From: Planctomycetota bacterium
GTDB lineage: Bacteria > Planctomycetota > UBA1135 > GCA-002686595
Assembly (NCBI GenBank): GCA_029259635.1
Contig: JAJDEU010000013.1
Span: 310,001-374,000, forward strand
DNA: 64,000 nt
Direction: 5' to 3'
In this document: positions 18,577-26,929 of the stretch, one piece after another
How the letters are laid out: each line of letters opens with the position of its first letter
How positions within the stretch are numbered: the first letter of the stretch is position 1
Translations under genes and position numbers: made by a program
The notes under the pieces: model-generated
Databases searched by the model: none
Seen by the model: the letters and a program-made list of their open reading frames with translations, nothing else
What the model was told of the DNA's origin: nothing

Positions 18577-18821
18577 GATCCTTTATCCGGTTGGGTGCTC
18601 GAAGCTCTCGTTCACTTGCGAGCCCGAGGCCTAGAACTGGCCGCGAGAGGCTGACACGAACACGAGCTTGTTGTCACAGTATCCACTCCGCTCTGAGCAA
18701 AGAGAGGCGAGCGTTAGCAATTGATGGGTCCTTTTTGAAATCTTGATCTTCGGCGCGCTCACACGGACTCACGCGCTGCTGCTCGTCCGTCCGGCGGTCC
18801 CTGATTCCGATGTAGTGAGCC

Positions 18822-19838
18822 TCAGCGTAGCTGTCGATTCAAGCGCGAGATCAGGCCCGGGCCCTCGAAGATCATCGCGGAGTAGACCTGCACGGCCACG
18901 CAACCGGCGCTCAAGAGCTCTTGAACTTGCTCGGCGGAGTGAATGCCACCCACCCCGACGACGGGAATCCGTCCGTCGGCGGCTTCGAGGGCCACACCGA
19001 TTTTCTGCCGCGCGAGTGACCAGAGCGGCCGACCGGACATTCCGCCGGCCTCGCCGGGGTCTCGCGTCAAGGCATCGCGGGTGATCGTCGTATTGGTGGC
19101 GATGATTCCGCCCGCTCCCGATTGGGCTGCGACCTCGACGGCTTCAGCCAGCGCTTCATCCGACAGGTCCGGAGCGAGCTTGAGCAGCACCGAGGTGTCT
19201 CCGGCCGCCTCGACAGCCGAGGTCAAGAGCTCCGCCAAGAACTCCGAGCCCTGTAGGTCGCGAAGACCTGGCGTATTGGGCGACGACACGTTGACGGTGA
19301 AGTAATCGGCCAAGCCCTCGAGCCTCCGAATCGAGGTGACGTAGTCCTCCGTCGCCTCTTCGAGTGGCGTCACCTTGCTCTTGCCGACGTTGACTCCAAC
19401 CGGAATATCGGGCCAGAGTCCGCGCGCTTTTAGCCGCTCCAGGCGCGTGGCCAGCGCCGCGCTGCCGGCATTATTGAAGCCGGCCCGATTCACCAGCGCG
19501 TTGTCTTCGACGATGCGGAACATGCGCGGCTTTGGATTGCCGGGCTGCGCGTGCTGGGTCACCGTTCCGATTTCGATGAAGCCGAAACCGAGTCGCGGCC
19601 AAAACGGAACCGCGACGCCGTCCTTGTCGAGTCCTGCTGCCAAGCCGACGGGTCCCGCCAGCCGGACGCCGAAGGCATCGCGGGCCATGGACGCCGCCGG
19701 CATCGCGGTTCCGATGGACGCGAGCGCGCCCAAGCTGCGGGGTGCGGCGCCGAGAACCGACATCATCGCGTCGTGAGCTTTGTCCGCTCCCATCGAGAAG
19801 AGGAGCGGTCGGAGCAGCGGGTACAAGAGGTCGAGCAT
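18822..19838 (-). CDS. pyrD: Dihydroorotate dehydrogenase (quinone), class 2
   Basis: 338 residues. It starts with a short amphipathic helix region (LLYPLLRPLLFSMGADKAHD) used by class 2 enzymes to reach membrane quinones. VGLAAGLDKDGVAVPFWPRLGFGFIEIGTVTQ and RNAGFNN-type NRAGFNN form the FMN/orotate site. FTVNVSSPNTPGLRDLQ contains the catalytic Ser, which also marks class 2. It oxidises dihydroorotate to orotate in pyrimidine synthesis. It lies 71 bp downstream of the acetolactate-synthase-like gene but behind a strong terminator. Confidence 0.95.
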   Translation of the reverse strand: MLDLLYPLLRPLLFSMGADKAHDAMMSVLGAAPRSLGALASIGTAMPAASMARDAFGVRLAGPVGLAAGLDKDGVAVPFWPRLGFGFIEIGTVTQHAQPGNPKPRMFRIVEDNALVNRAGFNNAGSAALATRLERLKARGLWPDIPVGVNVGKSKVTPLEEATEDYVTSIRRLEGLADYFTVNVSSPNTPGLRDLQGSEFLAELLTSAVEAAGDTSVLLKLAPDLSDEALAEAVEVAAQSGAGGIIATNTTITRDALTRDPGEAGGMSGRPLWSLARQKIGVALEAADGRIPVVGVGGIHSAEQVQELLSAGCVAVQVYSAMIFEGPGLISRLNRQLR

Positions 19839-19850
19839 CGACAGAAAGTA

Positions 19851-19882
19851 GAACGGCTCGCCCCTTCCAAGGCGAGCCGTTC
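19851..19882 (-). terminator. Strong hairpin terminator between the ALS-like gene and pyrD
   Basis: A perfect 12-bp stem (19851-19862 with 19871-19882) around an 8-nt loop lies just after the ALS-like stop. On the minus strand it is followed by TACTTTC, a modest T-rich tail. It should separate the gene from pyrD. Confidence 0.7.
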
Positions 19883-19908
19883 TCGATCAATCGTCCGATT
19901 TCAGAGAA

Positions 19909-21555
19909 CTAAATCGGACAGGCGATATCTCCCAGCCGCTTCGTCAGCTTCGCGTTTTCGTCATAGTCGATCGGGACGACGACCAAGCTCGGCTCGCCGG
20001 ACTCAAAGGCTTTCTCCAGGGTGCTCTTGAGGTCGGCGGAATTCGAGACCTTGTGTCCCTGCCAACCGAAGGAGTCCGCGAGCTTCATCCAGTCGGGATT
20101 GCCGAAGGAGAGATCGGTGTGCTTGCCGAACTGCGTCTCCTGCTTCCACGCGATCAGGCCGTACTCGTGGTCCTCCCAGACCATCGCGACAATCGGAAGA
20201 TTGAGGCGCCGAGCCGTCTCCATCTCCTGAACGTTCATCAGGAAGCCCGCATCTCCGCAGATGGCGAGAACGCGGCGATCGGGATGAACCATCTTGGCAC
20301 CGAGAGCGCCCGGTAGAGCGAATCCCATCGTGCAGAAGCCATTGGAGATCAGGCAGGTCCCCGGCTCGTCGCACTGGTAATAGCGCGCGATCCACATTTT
20401 GTGCGCGCCGACATCGGAGAGCAGGATGTCGTCCGACCCCAGCACCTCGCGAGCGTCCCAGAGGACCTTCTGAGGGCGAATCTTGCCCTCGGTCTTGTCG
20501 TCTTTATGGATCGCAAAGTCCGCGGTCATTTGCTCGCGGACGTTCTTGTGTTGAGCGATCTCAAACTTGAGGGGCTCGCGCTCCACTCGCTGATTGAACA
20601 TCCACAGGGTGTGCGCGAGGTCGCCGACGATCTCAACGTCGGGGTGATAGTTCTCGTCGACTTCGGCGGGCAAGAAGTCCAGGTGCACGATCTTGCGGCT
20701 ACCGGTCCCATTCCAGAGGCGCGGGTGATACTCGACCAAGTCATAGCCGATGCAGATCACGAGGTCGGAAGCGTCGATGGCGCAGGCCACGAGATCCTTG
20801 GCTTGCAGGCCGATGGTGTAGAGCGAGTGCGGAGACCGCCGATCGACGGCGCCCTTCCCCATAAAGGTGCTGATGACCGGAATGCCGGTCTGATCGCAGA
20901 AGGCGCGCAGTTGCCGGCTCGAGCGTTTACGAATCGCGCCGTTTCCCGCGAGGATCACCGGTTGCTTGGCTTCTCGGATGAGCGCCATGGCACGGTCGAC
21001 AACGGAGTCGTCGGGCACGGGACGCCTTAATCGCTCCGAGCGAAGCGGAGTTCCCTCGACTTCCGTGTCCGCGATATCCTCGGCCAGCTCGATGTGACAG
21101 GCGCCGGGCTTTTCGTTCTCGGCGAGCTTGAAGGCCTTGCGAACGATCTCGGGAATGTTCTCCGCGTTGATCACCGGCGTCGCCCACTTCGTGACCGGCT
21201 TGAACATAGCGACCACGTCCATGTTCTGGTGGCTCTCCTTGTGCTGCCGCTTACTGTCCGCCTGCCCCGTGATCACGATCATGGGAGCGCGATCCATGTT
21301 CGCATCCGCCACGCCCGTAATCAGGTTGGAGGCACCCGGGCCGAGCGTTCCGAGGCAAACCCCGGCTCTCCCCGTGAGGCGACCATAGACATCCGCCATG
21401 AAGGCTGCGCCTTGCTCGTGTCGCGTCAACACAAACTGAATGGGCGAATCTTCCAGCGCCATCATGAAGTGCGCGTTCTCCTCGCCCGGCACTCCAAAAA
21501 TGTATTCGACGCCTTCGGCTTCCAAGCACTTGACGAACAACTGAGCTGCGTTCAA
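19909..21555 (-). CDS. Acetolactate synthase-like ThDP enzyme (IlvB/AlsS family), TTG start
   Basis: 548 residues. The three ThDP-enzyme domains are visible: the Pyr domain with catalytic Glu in RHEQGAAFMADVYGR, the central domain from about residue 190, and the PP domain with the ThDP/Mg motif beginning GDAGFLMN. It should condense pyruvate to acetolactate or use a related 2-keto acid. No regulatory small subunit gene is present, as for catabolic AlsS. Start: TTG at 21555 follows a perfect AGGAGG at 7 bp. A longer frame to 21603 lacks a ribosome site and adds non-conserved residues. GDA replaces the more usual GDG, so exact substrate is uncertain. Confidence 0.82.
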   Translation of the reverse strand: MNAAQLFVKCLEAEGVEYIFGVPGEENAHFMMALEDSPIQFVLTRHEQGAAFMADVYGRLTGRAGVCLGTLGPGASNLITGVADANMDRAPMIVITGQADSKRQHKESHQNMDVVAMFKPVTKWATPVINAENIPEIVRKAFKLAENEKPGACHIELAEDIADTEVEGTPLRSERLRRPVPDDSVVDRAMALIREAKQPVILAGNGAIRKRSSRQLRAFCDQTGIPVISTFMGKGAVDRRSPHSLYTIGLQAKDLVACAIDASDLVICIGYDLVEYHPRLWNGTGSRKIVHLDFLPAEVDENYHPDVEIVGDLAHTLWMFNQRVEREPLKFEIAQHKNVREQMTADFAIHKDDKTEGKIRPQKVLWDAREVLGSDDILLSDVGAHKMWIARYYQCDEPGTCLISNGFCTMGFALPGALGAKMVHPDRRVLAICGDAGFLMNVQEMETARRLNLPIVAMVWEDHEYGLIAWKQETQFGKHTDLSFGNPDWMKLADSFGWQGHKVSNSADLKSTLEKAFESGEPSLVVVPIDYDENAKLTKRLGDIACPI

Positions 21556-21667
21556 AGCGTTTCCTCCTGCTTTGGCGCTGGGAAAATCCCAACGCGGCCG
21601 CACAGCCTAACGCGATTCGTCGAGCGGACTAAGCTCTTCTACCCATAGACCGACAAAGCAGGGCGCG

Positions 21668-21875
21668 GAGCTAGCTCCGATTATTCATGAGCCGCGAGGC
21701 AAAACTCCTCGATTCGGTTCCTGCTGGTGCTTTGCGTGCGCCGGCCCCACAGTCGACCTGAACAGGTCGTCGAGGACGCCGGCACGCGCAAAGCTCCGGC
21801 AGGGGCCGAATGGCCGGCGAAGCTGGTCGTTCGAGGAGTTTGGTCCGCGAGGTCATGAATAATCGGAACTAGCTC
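21668..21875. repeat. 208-nt near-palindrome able to fold as a long T-shaped hairpin
   Basis: Outer arms 21668-21690 and 21853-21875 are inverted copies with one mismatch in 23. Pairing continues inward through TCGCGG-like, AACTCCTCGA, TTCGG..CCTG, GCTTTGCG and GCCGGC segments to a central hairpin, CGACCTG-AA-CAGGTCG (21754-21769). The right arm has about 20 extra nt (about 21811-21830) that fold as their own small stem with G-U pairs. Most arm differences give G-U pairs if the plus strand is transcribed. It fills most of the 386-bp gap between the ALS-like gene and the anti-sigma gene. No ORF, transposase or target-site duplication is seen. It may be a structured RNA, a MITE-like element or a complex terminator. 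Confidence 0.75.
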
Positions 21876-21879
21876 GGAG

Positions 21880-21897
21880 AGCGGGATTTCCCTCCCG
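21880..21897. terminator. Small hairpin after the sigma/anti-sigma operon
   Basis: GCGGGA (21880-21885) and TCCCGC (21892-21897) pair perfectly around a 6-nt loop, 45 bp beyond the anti-sigma stop and just outside the long palindrome. There is no T-run. Confidence 0.35.
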
Positions 21898-21941
21898 CAA
21901 GTGGTACGGCTCCCCTTGGAAGCACTGCCCATCTCCGCCGG

Positions 21942-23120
21942 CTAAAACTCGGCGTCGTAGAACGCGAGTAGAGGCTCGAGGTGCTCGTGCTCGACAATCG
22001 TCGACGAAGGACCGAGCACGGGCTCGGCGTCGGTCGCGAACACGAAGCAGGTCGAGTCATCACCAACCCGAATACCGTCGCCGGATCCGCTCAAGACCTC
22101 GACAGTCGCATCGCCATCCTTGACGCAGATGCAGGTGCCCTCATCGTCGAACACTTGAATCGAAAGAACCGAGCCAATGATGCGCACCTTCGCGTGTGGG
22201 GTCTCGACGATAATCACCTGGTTGGGATTCGATCGCGAGGTCATCAAGTGAAGCTCTCCGGCAGTCAGCTTGAAGTAGAGCTCGTCGCTCAACGGCGCAT
22301 CAGCTTCGGAGCCCTCCGGACCAAATTCCGGAAGTTCCGCAGCGGAGAGATCGAGCAGACTCTTCGGCTCCATCCCGAGGCGAACGCGATCCTTCAGGCT
22401 CAGCTCCAGTGAACTCTCAAGGCTCGCCAGCGTGCTCGCTCCGTTAATTGCGAGCTCGAGCGCTTCGGCTCGCTCGATGTCAAATTTGACGCGATCGATC
22501 TCGAGCTCCGTACCGGTCGCCTCCACGGTCCAGCCCGCTAGCTTTTGGCGTTCGCTCTGAGCTTCGCGGGTCGGCTCTTGAGGGAACAGCACGAGCAATA
22601 GAATGGCTGCCGCAATCGCTGCAATCCCGGTGGCGACCTGCCAGGAGAAACCGCGCGTGGCGAGCGGGGATTCCGTTCGGTGAGTGGCTCGCGGAGATTG
22701 AGTCTTCCGAGGGGCGCGCCCGTCTCGCGCCGCTTCCACGTTCGACTCGCCTTGGTGCCGCGCCCCGACCACCGACCCAGAAACTTGTTCCGCTCTCTCG
22801 CCCGCTACGAGAGCGACTCCTTCGACCCGCCCTTCCAGGAAGGCGCTCTTCAATGCCGCGCGAAACTGAGGATTCGCGTTCGGCATCGGCGGCAAGTTGT
22901 CTAGGAGATCTTCGATCATGGAATCGGGCGCGCTACGAGTCTCGTCCGCTACAGGTGACGGCCTATCTAGATCGGTTTTTCCGGCAAGCGAAGACCCCAA
23001 GAACCTTTCCCGAACGGCATCCCGAAACTCGGGACGCGCACTTGTCGGGGCTCCCAAGATCCGACGCAGCTCTTCGGTGACCGCAGCTTCGTCGCCGTGT
23101 TCTTGCTCGTTTGCGCTCAT
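21942..23120 (-). CDS. Membrane anti-sigma / FecR-domain protein
   Basis: 392 residues. The N-terminal cytoplasmic part has a motif in two copies, ARPEFRDAVRERFL (about 28-41) and ANPQFRAALKSAFL (about 81-94). One membrane helix is at about 178-198 (VATGIAAIAAAILLLVLF). The C-terminal part has a FecR-like fold: GELHLMTS..., VIIVETPHAKVRIIGSVLSIQV and VKDGDATVEVL. It lies 3 bp downstream of the ECF sigma gene and probably restrains that sigma factor. The anti-sigma role is inferred from layout; no zinc-binding HxxxCxxC anti-sigma motif is visible. Confidence 0.75.
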   Translation of the reverse strand: MSANEQEHGDEAAVTEELRRILGAPTSARPEFRDAVRERFLGSSLAGKTDLDRPSPVADETRSAPDSMIEDLLDNLPPMPNANPQFRAALKSAFLEGRVEGVALVAGERAEQVSGSVVGARHQGESNVEAARDGRAPRKTQSPRATHRTESPLATRGFSWQVATGIAAIAAAILLLVLFPQEPTREAQSERQKLAGWTVEATGTELEIDRVKFDIERAEALELAINGASTLASLESSLELSLKDRVRLGMEPKSLLDLSAAELPEFGPEGSEADAPLSDELYFKLTAGELHLMTSRSNPNQVIIVETPHAKVRIIGSVLSIQVFDDEGTCICVKDGDATVEVLSGSGDGIRVGDDSTCFVFATDAEPVLGPSSTIVEHEHLEPLLAFYDAEF

Positions 23121-23123
23121 GAT

Positions 23124-23750
23124 CTACAGCTCCTCCCGCAGGCTGCCCCGCATGGATTGCCGCAGAACCTCAAGAGCCCTGGAGTAGCGCTTGCGAACCG
23201 CAACCTCGTTGCGCTCGACGATCTCGCCAATGGCCTCGAAGGAGAGTCCTTCGAACACCCGCAGAACAACCGTGACCCGAAGTCCCTCGGGAAGCTCTTC
23301 CACCGCCTGGCGCACTCCCTCTTCGATCTCTTCGCGAGAGAGCGCCGTCTCGGGCCCTTCCGCCGCCGAGGGCAAATCGAAGTGAAAATCGTCGTCGAGT
23401 TCGGTGCTCTTCTCGAGCTGCGACGCGCGGTGCTGACGCGAACGCCAGAAGTCGCGAATCTTGTTCGTCGCAATCGTGAAGACCCATGGCCGAAGCTCTC
23501 GCGTGGGGTCGTACTTCGGAAAGGCCTGCTGCAAGTGCAGGAAGATGTCTTGGGTGAGATCTTCGGCGAGATGCTCGCGCTGCACGAGACGCCGAACGTA
23601 TCCATAAATTCGATCGAAGTAGGCGTCGAAGAACTCTTCGAGGGCGGGCGTCTCCTGAGCGACGAGGCCGCGAAGGGTCTCGGGAGAGAGCGTCGGATAC
23701 GATTCGGGATCGATGGCGCCTCCGCGCGACTTTGTGTCAGCTTCGCTCAT
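23124..23750 (-). CDS. ECF RNA polymerase sigma factor
   Basis: 208 residues with the two ECF domains. Sigma-2: RIYGYVRRLVQREHLAEDLTQDIFL and RELRPWVFTIATNKIRDFWR. Sigma-4: VEELPEGLRVTVVLRVFEGLSFEAIGEIV and VAVRKRYSRALEVLRQ, the helix-turn-helix. About 35 extra residues precede region 2. It heads a two-gene operon with the FecR-type anti-sigma protein. An 8-bp hairpin lies in its leader. Confidence 0.9.
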   Translation of the reverse strand: MSEADTKSRGGAIDPESYPTLSPETLRGLVAQETPALEEFFDAYFDRIYGYVRRLVQREHLAEDLTQDIFLHLQQAFPKYDPTRELRPWVFTIATNKIRDFWRSRQHRASQLEKSTELDDDFHFDLPSAAEGPETALSREEIEEGVRQAVEELPEGLRVTVVLRVFEGLSFEAIGEIVERNEVAVRKRYSRALEVLRQSMRGSLREEL

Positions 23751-23760
23751 GGTGTCTTCG

Positions 23761-23779
23761 CGCCGGTTCGGAACCGGCG
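23761..23779 (-). promoter_or_regulatory. Leader hairpin / operator before the ECF sigma gene
   Basis: CGCCGGTT (23761-23768) and AACCGGCG (23772-23779) are perfect inverted copies with a 3-nt loop, ending only 10 bp upstream of the sigma-factor ATG (23750). In mRNA it would occlude the ribosome-binding zone; in DNA it could be a dyad operator. Confidence 0.45.
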
Positions 23780-23907
23780 AGCAGCCCTACAACTTACGGC
23801 CAGAGACGGTTGAGCGGCAACCGAAACTCGCTCGCCCCCCATATCTGTTCGGGGAGGCAATTGTTCGGGTCGCTCTGAGCTCGGTCGGTGGCGTCTCGTC
23901 AAGGAAT

Positions 23908-25404
23908 TCAGCGATAGGTCGCTAGCATCGCCAATCCGGAGAGATTGCAGATTGCGTGGCAAAAGATCCCCGGCAGCAGGCTGCGCGTCTTCTCGTAAGA
24001 CATCGCGAGTAGGTAGCCGCTCCAGAAAAGACTGAGAAAGGTCGGGAAGGAACTGCCGGGCAAGAGCGCGAAGATCGCTGCGCTTGCGAGTGCAGCTTTG
24101 TGGGGCTGCAAACGCGTGCGCAGAGTCAGGTAGAGCAAGCCCCGAAAGCCGACCTCAAGGAAGAGCGGTGCCCACAACACGAAATCCACCAACTGCATTC
24201 CCACACTCGCGGTCGAGCCGAGAACCATGTCGGGAATCAACCCGTCCGTCCAACGGCTCTCCATTCCCGTGAGGGAGCCCAAGCCCTCAAGGAGCGAATA
24301 GCCGGCGAGATGCAGAGCGACTAAGACTGCCGTCACAACGACGAGTTGAGGCAGTCGGCGGCTCCCGTCCAAGTTCTTTGCCAAGCGGAATCCGAAGGTC
24401 GAGAAGAACTCGAGGCCATTCGGCTTCAGGAGAAAGCGCCAAGACAAAAACAACATCGGAAGCGCGGCCCACAAGTGTCTCCAGGAAAAGACGGTCGCCT
24501 GGCTCTGGTTCAGGTCGGAGAGATAGAGGTAGACGATCATTCCGATACCGAAAACCAGCGAGCGTAGGAGTACGGCATTTCCCAGGGCGGACGACCAGGG
24601 TGCGATCCCGATTCCGCGACCGATCTGAAGACGGCGAAAGGAGGGCTTGAGTAATGCGAGCGCGAAGAGCGCTCCGATGAGAATCAAGGCGTTGTTCGCG
24701 AACTCGACCTTCGCCTGAAGAACGGAGGTCTCTTGGCCGCGGCTCTGGATCGTCGCATCCAGCTCTTCCGCTCGCGCGCCGTCGGAGTTCGCGTGCGCCA
24801 GGCGCGCGAGAAAAGCATCGCGAGTCCAGCCGGAATTAGGAAGCTCGGGCTCCTCGATAGCACCGGCGTCGTCCTGGACTCCGGAACTCGAATCATCCGT
24901 GTAGACAAATCTGAAAGCGTTCGCAAATGCCTGTGACTCTTCGGAAGCTTCTTCGGAAGCGTCGAGCGCCGACACGATCCACTGCGCGGCGGTTAGCTCG
25001 CCGCGCTCCGCCTCGATGATCGCGCGACGCGCAAGCAAATCGGGTCGATCCCTCTCGGAGACGAGCTCGATTAGGTCCGAGTACACGTTCGCGGCACGTT
25101 CAATCGAACGCGCGTGCTCCTGCCAAACGCGCGATGGATCTTCCGCGGCAAGCGCGCGCGTTCGAACCGCGGCCATTTCCAAATCGCGCTCTGCGACCTG
25201 GACTGCAGAGGCGACCTGCCGCGGGATTTGCTCGCTATCGGGTACGGGCAGGTGGAAGAGCGCCTGCACCGACGAAAGCCCGAACAAGATGACCAGCCAC
25301 GTGAAGAGCAGCGTCACCAATCGGTTAAACGGCGGCGGGCTCGGCTCAGAAGCGGTCGATGGTTCCCCTTCCGGCTGTTCCTCGTTGGATGGGTCCAAGG
25401 ACAT
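23908..25404 (-). CDS. CPBP-family (CAAX-protease-like) membrane protein with degenerate active site
   Basis: About 498 residues. One membrane helix (LFTWLVILFGLSSVQALF) is followed by about 180 soluble, helix-rich residues, then about seven helices. The C-terminal LEVGFRGLLYL, FALLPG and FCHAICNLSGL correspond in order to the CPBP motifs EExxxR, FxxxH and HxxxN. However the first Glu is Leu and the second-motif His is Pro, so protease activity is doubtful. I use the ATG at 25404; a TTG at 25413 overlapping the previous stop is also possible. It follows the YihY gene directly and is likely co-transcribed. Confidence 0.75.
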   Translation of the reverse strand: MSLDPSNEEQPEGEPSTASEPSPPPFNRLVTLLFTWLVILFGLSSVQALFHLPVPDSEQIPRQVASAVQVAERDLEMAAVRTRALAAEDPSRVWQEHARSIERAANVYSDLIELVSERDRPDLLARRAIIEAERGELTAAQWIVSALDASEEASEESQAFANAFRFVYTDDSSSGVQDDAGAIEEPELPNSGWTRDAFLARLAHANSDGARAEELDATIQSRGQETSVLQAKVEFANNALILIGALFALALLKPSFRRLQIGRGIGIAPWSSALGNAVLLRSLVFGIGMIVYLYLSDLNQSQATVFSWRHLWAALPMLFLSWRFLLKPNGLEFFSTFGFRLAKNLDGSRRLPQLVVVTAVLVALHLAGYSLLEGLGSLTGMESRWTDGLIPDMVLGSTASVGMQLVDFVLWAPLFLEVGFRGLLYLTLRTRLQPHKAALASAAIFALLPGSSFPTFLSLFWSGYLLAMSYEKTRSLLPGIFCHAICNLSGLAMLATYR

Positions 25405-25409
25405 GCCCG

Positions 25410-26876
25410 TCAACTCGGCTTCAGTGCGGTCGAGGGCACAGGTGCACTCGACTCTTCACGATCGCGAAGAGCATCTTCGGCGAGCTCGCGCAGCGAATGG
25501 TTGTGCATGGAAGTGCGCAGCTCCTCGTCAACCTCCCCCAATATTCGGCCGAGTCGCTCGTCGTTCTTGTTGCGCGGCGGATAGAGATCTTCCTGACGAT
25601 TGCCGCGCAGAACGAACAACACGTCCGCGACGCGAATGGACTCAAGCGCACGCGCAGGTTGGACGCCGTCGTCCATGCCATCACCGAGGCGAATTAAAAT
25701 TTCGCCCTTCACGAGGTGCTCGACCACTTCGTCGAGCCACAGCTCGGGAATATGCATGCGCTCCGAGAGAGCTTCGACATTCCACGTCTTGCCGCCCTGT
25801 AGAAAGCTATCCGCGATAATCGTCAGCGCTCTGAGCGCCAGCATTTCCTCAAGCGCTTTTTCGAGCGGTCCGGTATAGGCCGAACCGCGATAGGTCGGCG
25901 CTTTCTGATGTGCGGCGGCGAGCTCTGCCCCAAAGAGCACCGTCACCCATGAGAAGCAAATCCAGACCAGCAGAATCGGAATGGCGGCGAAGCCGGCGTA
26001 CAGCGCATTGATGTTCGCCGTGGACGATGCGCCGCTGAAGAAGGCCACCATCAAAAGGTGCCACAGGGTTCCGCCGCCAATCCCTCCAACGAGTCCTGAC
26101 ATCAATCGCATGCGCTTGTTCGGCAAACACATGTAGATGAACGTGAAGCCGATCCACACCACGAACAGAGGCAGAGCTCGGACGAACAGGTCCAGCATCG
26201 GGCCGAGATGCAGCGTCTCCTTCAGGTACGTGATCGCGTCCGAGCTCTGCGAACTCGCGGTGATCGCTGTCGCGGTCAACATGAGGATCGGGGCGATAAC
26301 CACAATCGCGAGATAATCGGAGACCTTTCGAATCAACGTGCGGGAAGCCGACACGTCCCAGATCTCATTGAAGGATTTTTCGACGGATCCGAGCAGCTTG
26401 ACCACGGCCCACAGGAGAATCGCCAAACCGAACAGTCCCAGCTTGGAAGCGTCGGTCTTTCCGACGAAGTCGAGGATCTGTTCTATCGTACTCCTGAGAC
26501 TACTCGTCCCGGTCCCGGCGCCACTCGTCGCAGCGTCCGCAAGCTGGCCTGCCGCCGCTTCGCCCGGTGGAAAGAGCGTATCCAGCCAGGGCATGATCGT
26601 GCCGCCGACCAGATCATCGTAGGCTCCCGCTCCCTTGGCCAAGGCGAACATGAAGGCCAGTACCGGAACGATCGAGAGGACCGTGATGTAGGTCAGCGCC
26701 GACGCGTGAAACATGCAGCGGTCGCGACGGAAGCCGCGGATCGCAATGAACAAGATGCGGGACGCCCACAAGAAGAAGGCGCGGAAGGTCGGGAGGCCGC
26801 CCGCTTCCACGGACCACAGATCGTGAGTCACAAAGAGCCGGGCCCGGCGAGCGAATTGCGTGATGCGTTCGAGCAT
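25410..26876 (-). CDS. YihY/BrkB-family membrane protein
   Basis: 488 residues with about six membrane helices. ASALTYITVLSIVPVLAFMFA, FNEIWDV, YMCLPNKRMRL and WVTVLFGAELAAAHQ are family landmarks of YihY/BrkB (once misnamed RNase BN). After the membrane part, about 345-430 looks like a winged helix (NVEALSERMHIPELWLDEVV). The function of the family is unknown; an envelope transport role is suspected. It is the first gene of a pair with the CPBP-like gene, with the ends touching. Confidence 0.85.
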   Translation of the reverse strand: MLERITQFARRARLFVTHDLWSVEAGGLPTFRAFFLWASRILFIAIRGFRRDRCMFHASALTYITVLSIVPVLAFMFALAKGAGAYDDLVGGTIMPWLDTLFPPGEAAAGQLADAATSGAGTGTSSLRSTIEQILDFVGKTDASKLGLFGLAILLWAVVKLLGSVEKSFNEIWDVSASRTLIRKVSDYLAIVVIAPILMLTATAITASSQSSDAITYLKETLHLGPMLDLFVRALPLFVVWIGFTFIYMCLPNKRMRLMSGLVGGIGGGTLWHLLMVAFFSGASSTANINALYAGFAAIPILLVWICFSWVTVLFGAELAAAHQKAPTYRGSAYTGPLEKALEEMLALRALTIIADSFLQGGKTWNVEALSERMHIPELWLDEVVEHLVKGEILIRLGDGMDDGVQPARALESIRVADVLFVLRGNRQEDLYPPRNKNDERLGRILGEVDEELRTSMHNHSLRELAEDALRDREESSAPVPSTALKPS

Positions 26877-26929
26877 GGAGGTGTCGCCTCACCGAGCACA
26901 GGGCCCGAAGAACTGGCGAGCTGGAGAGG

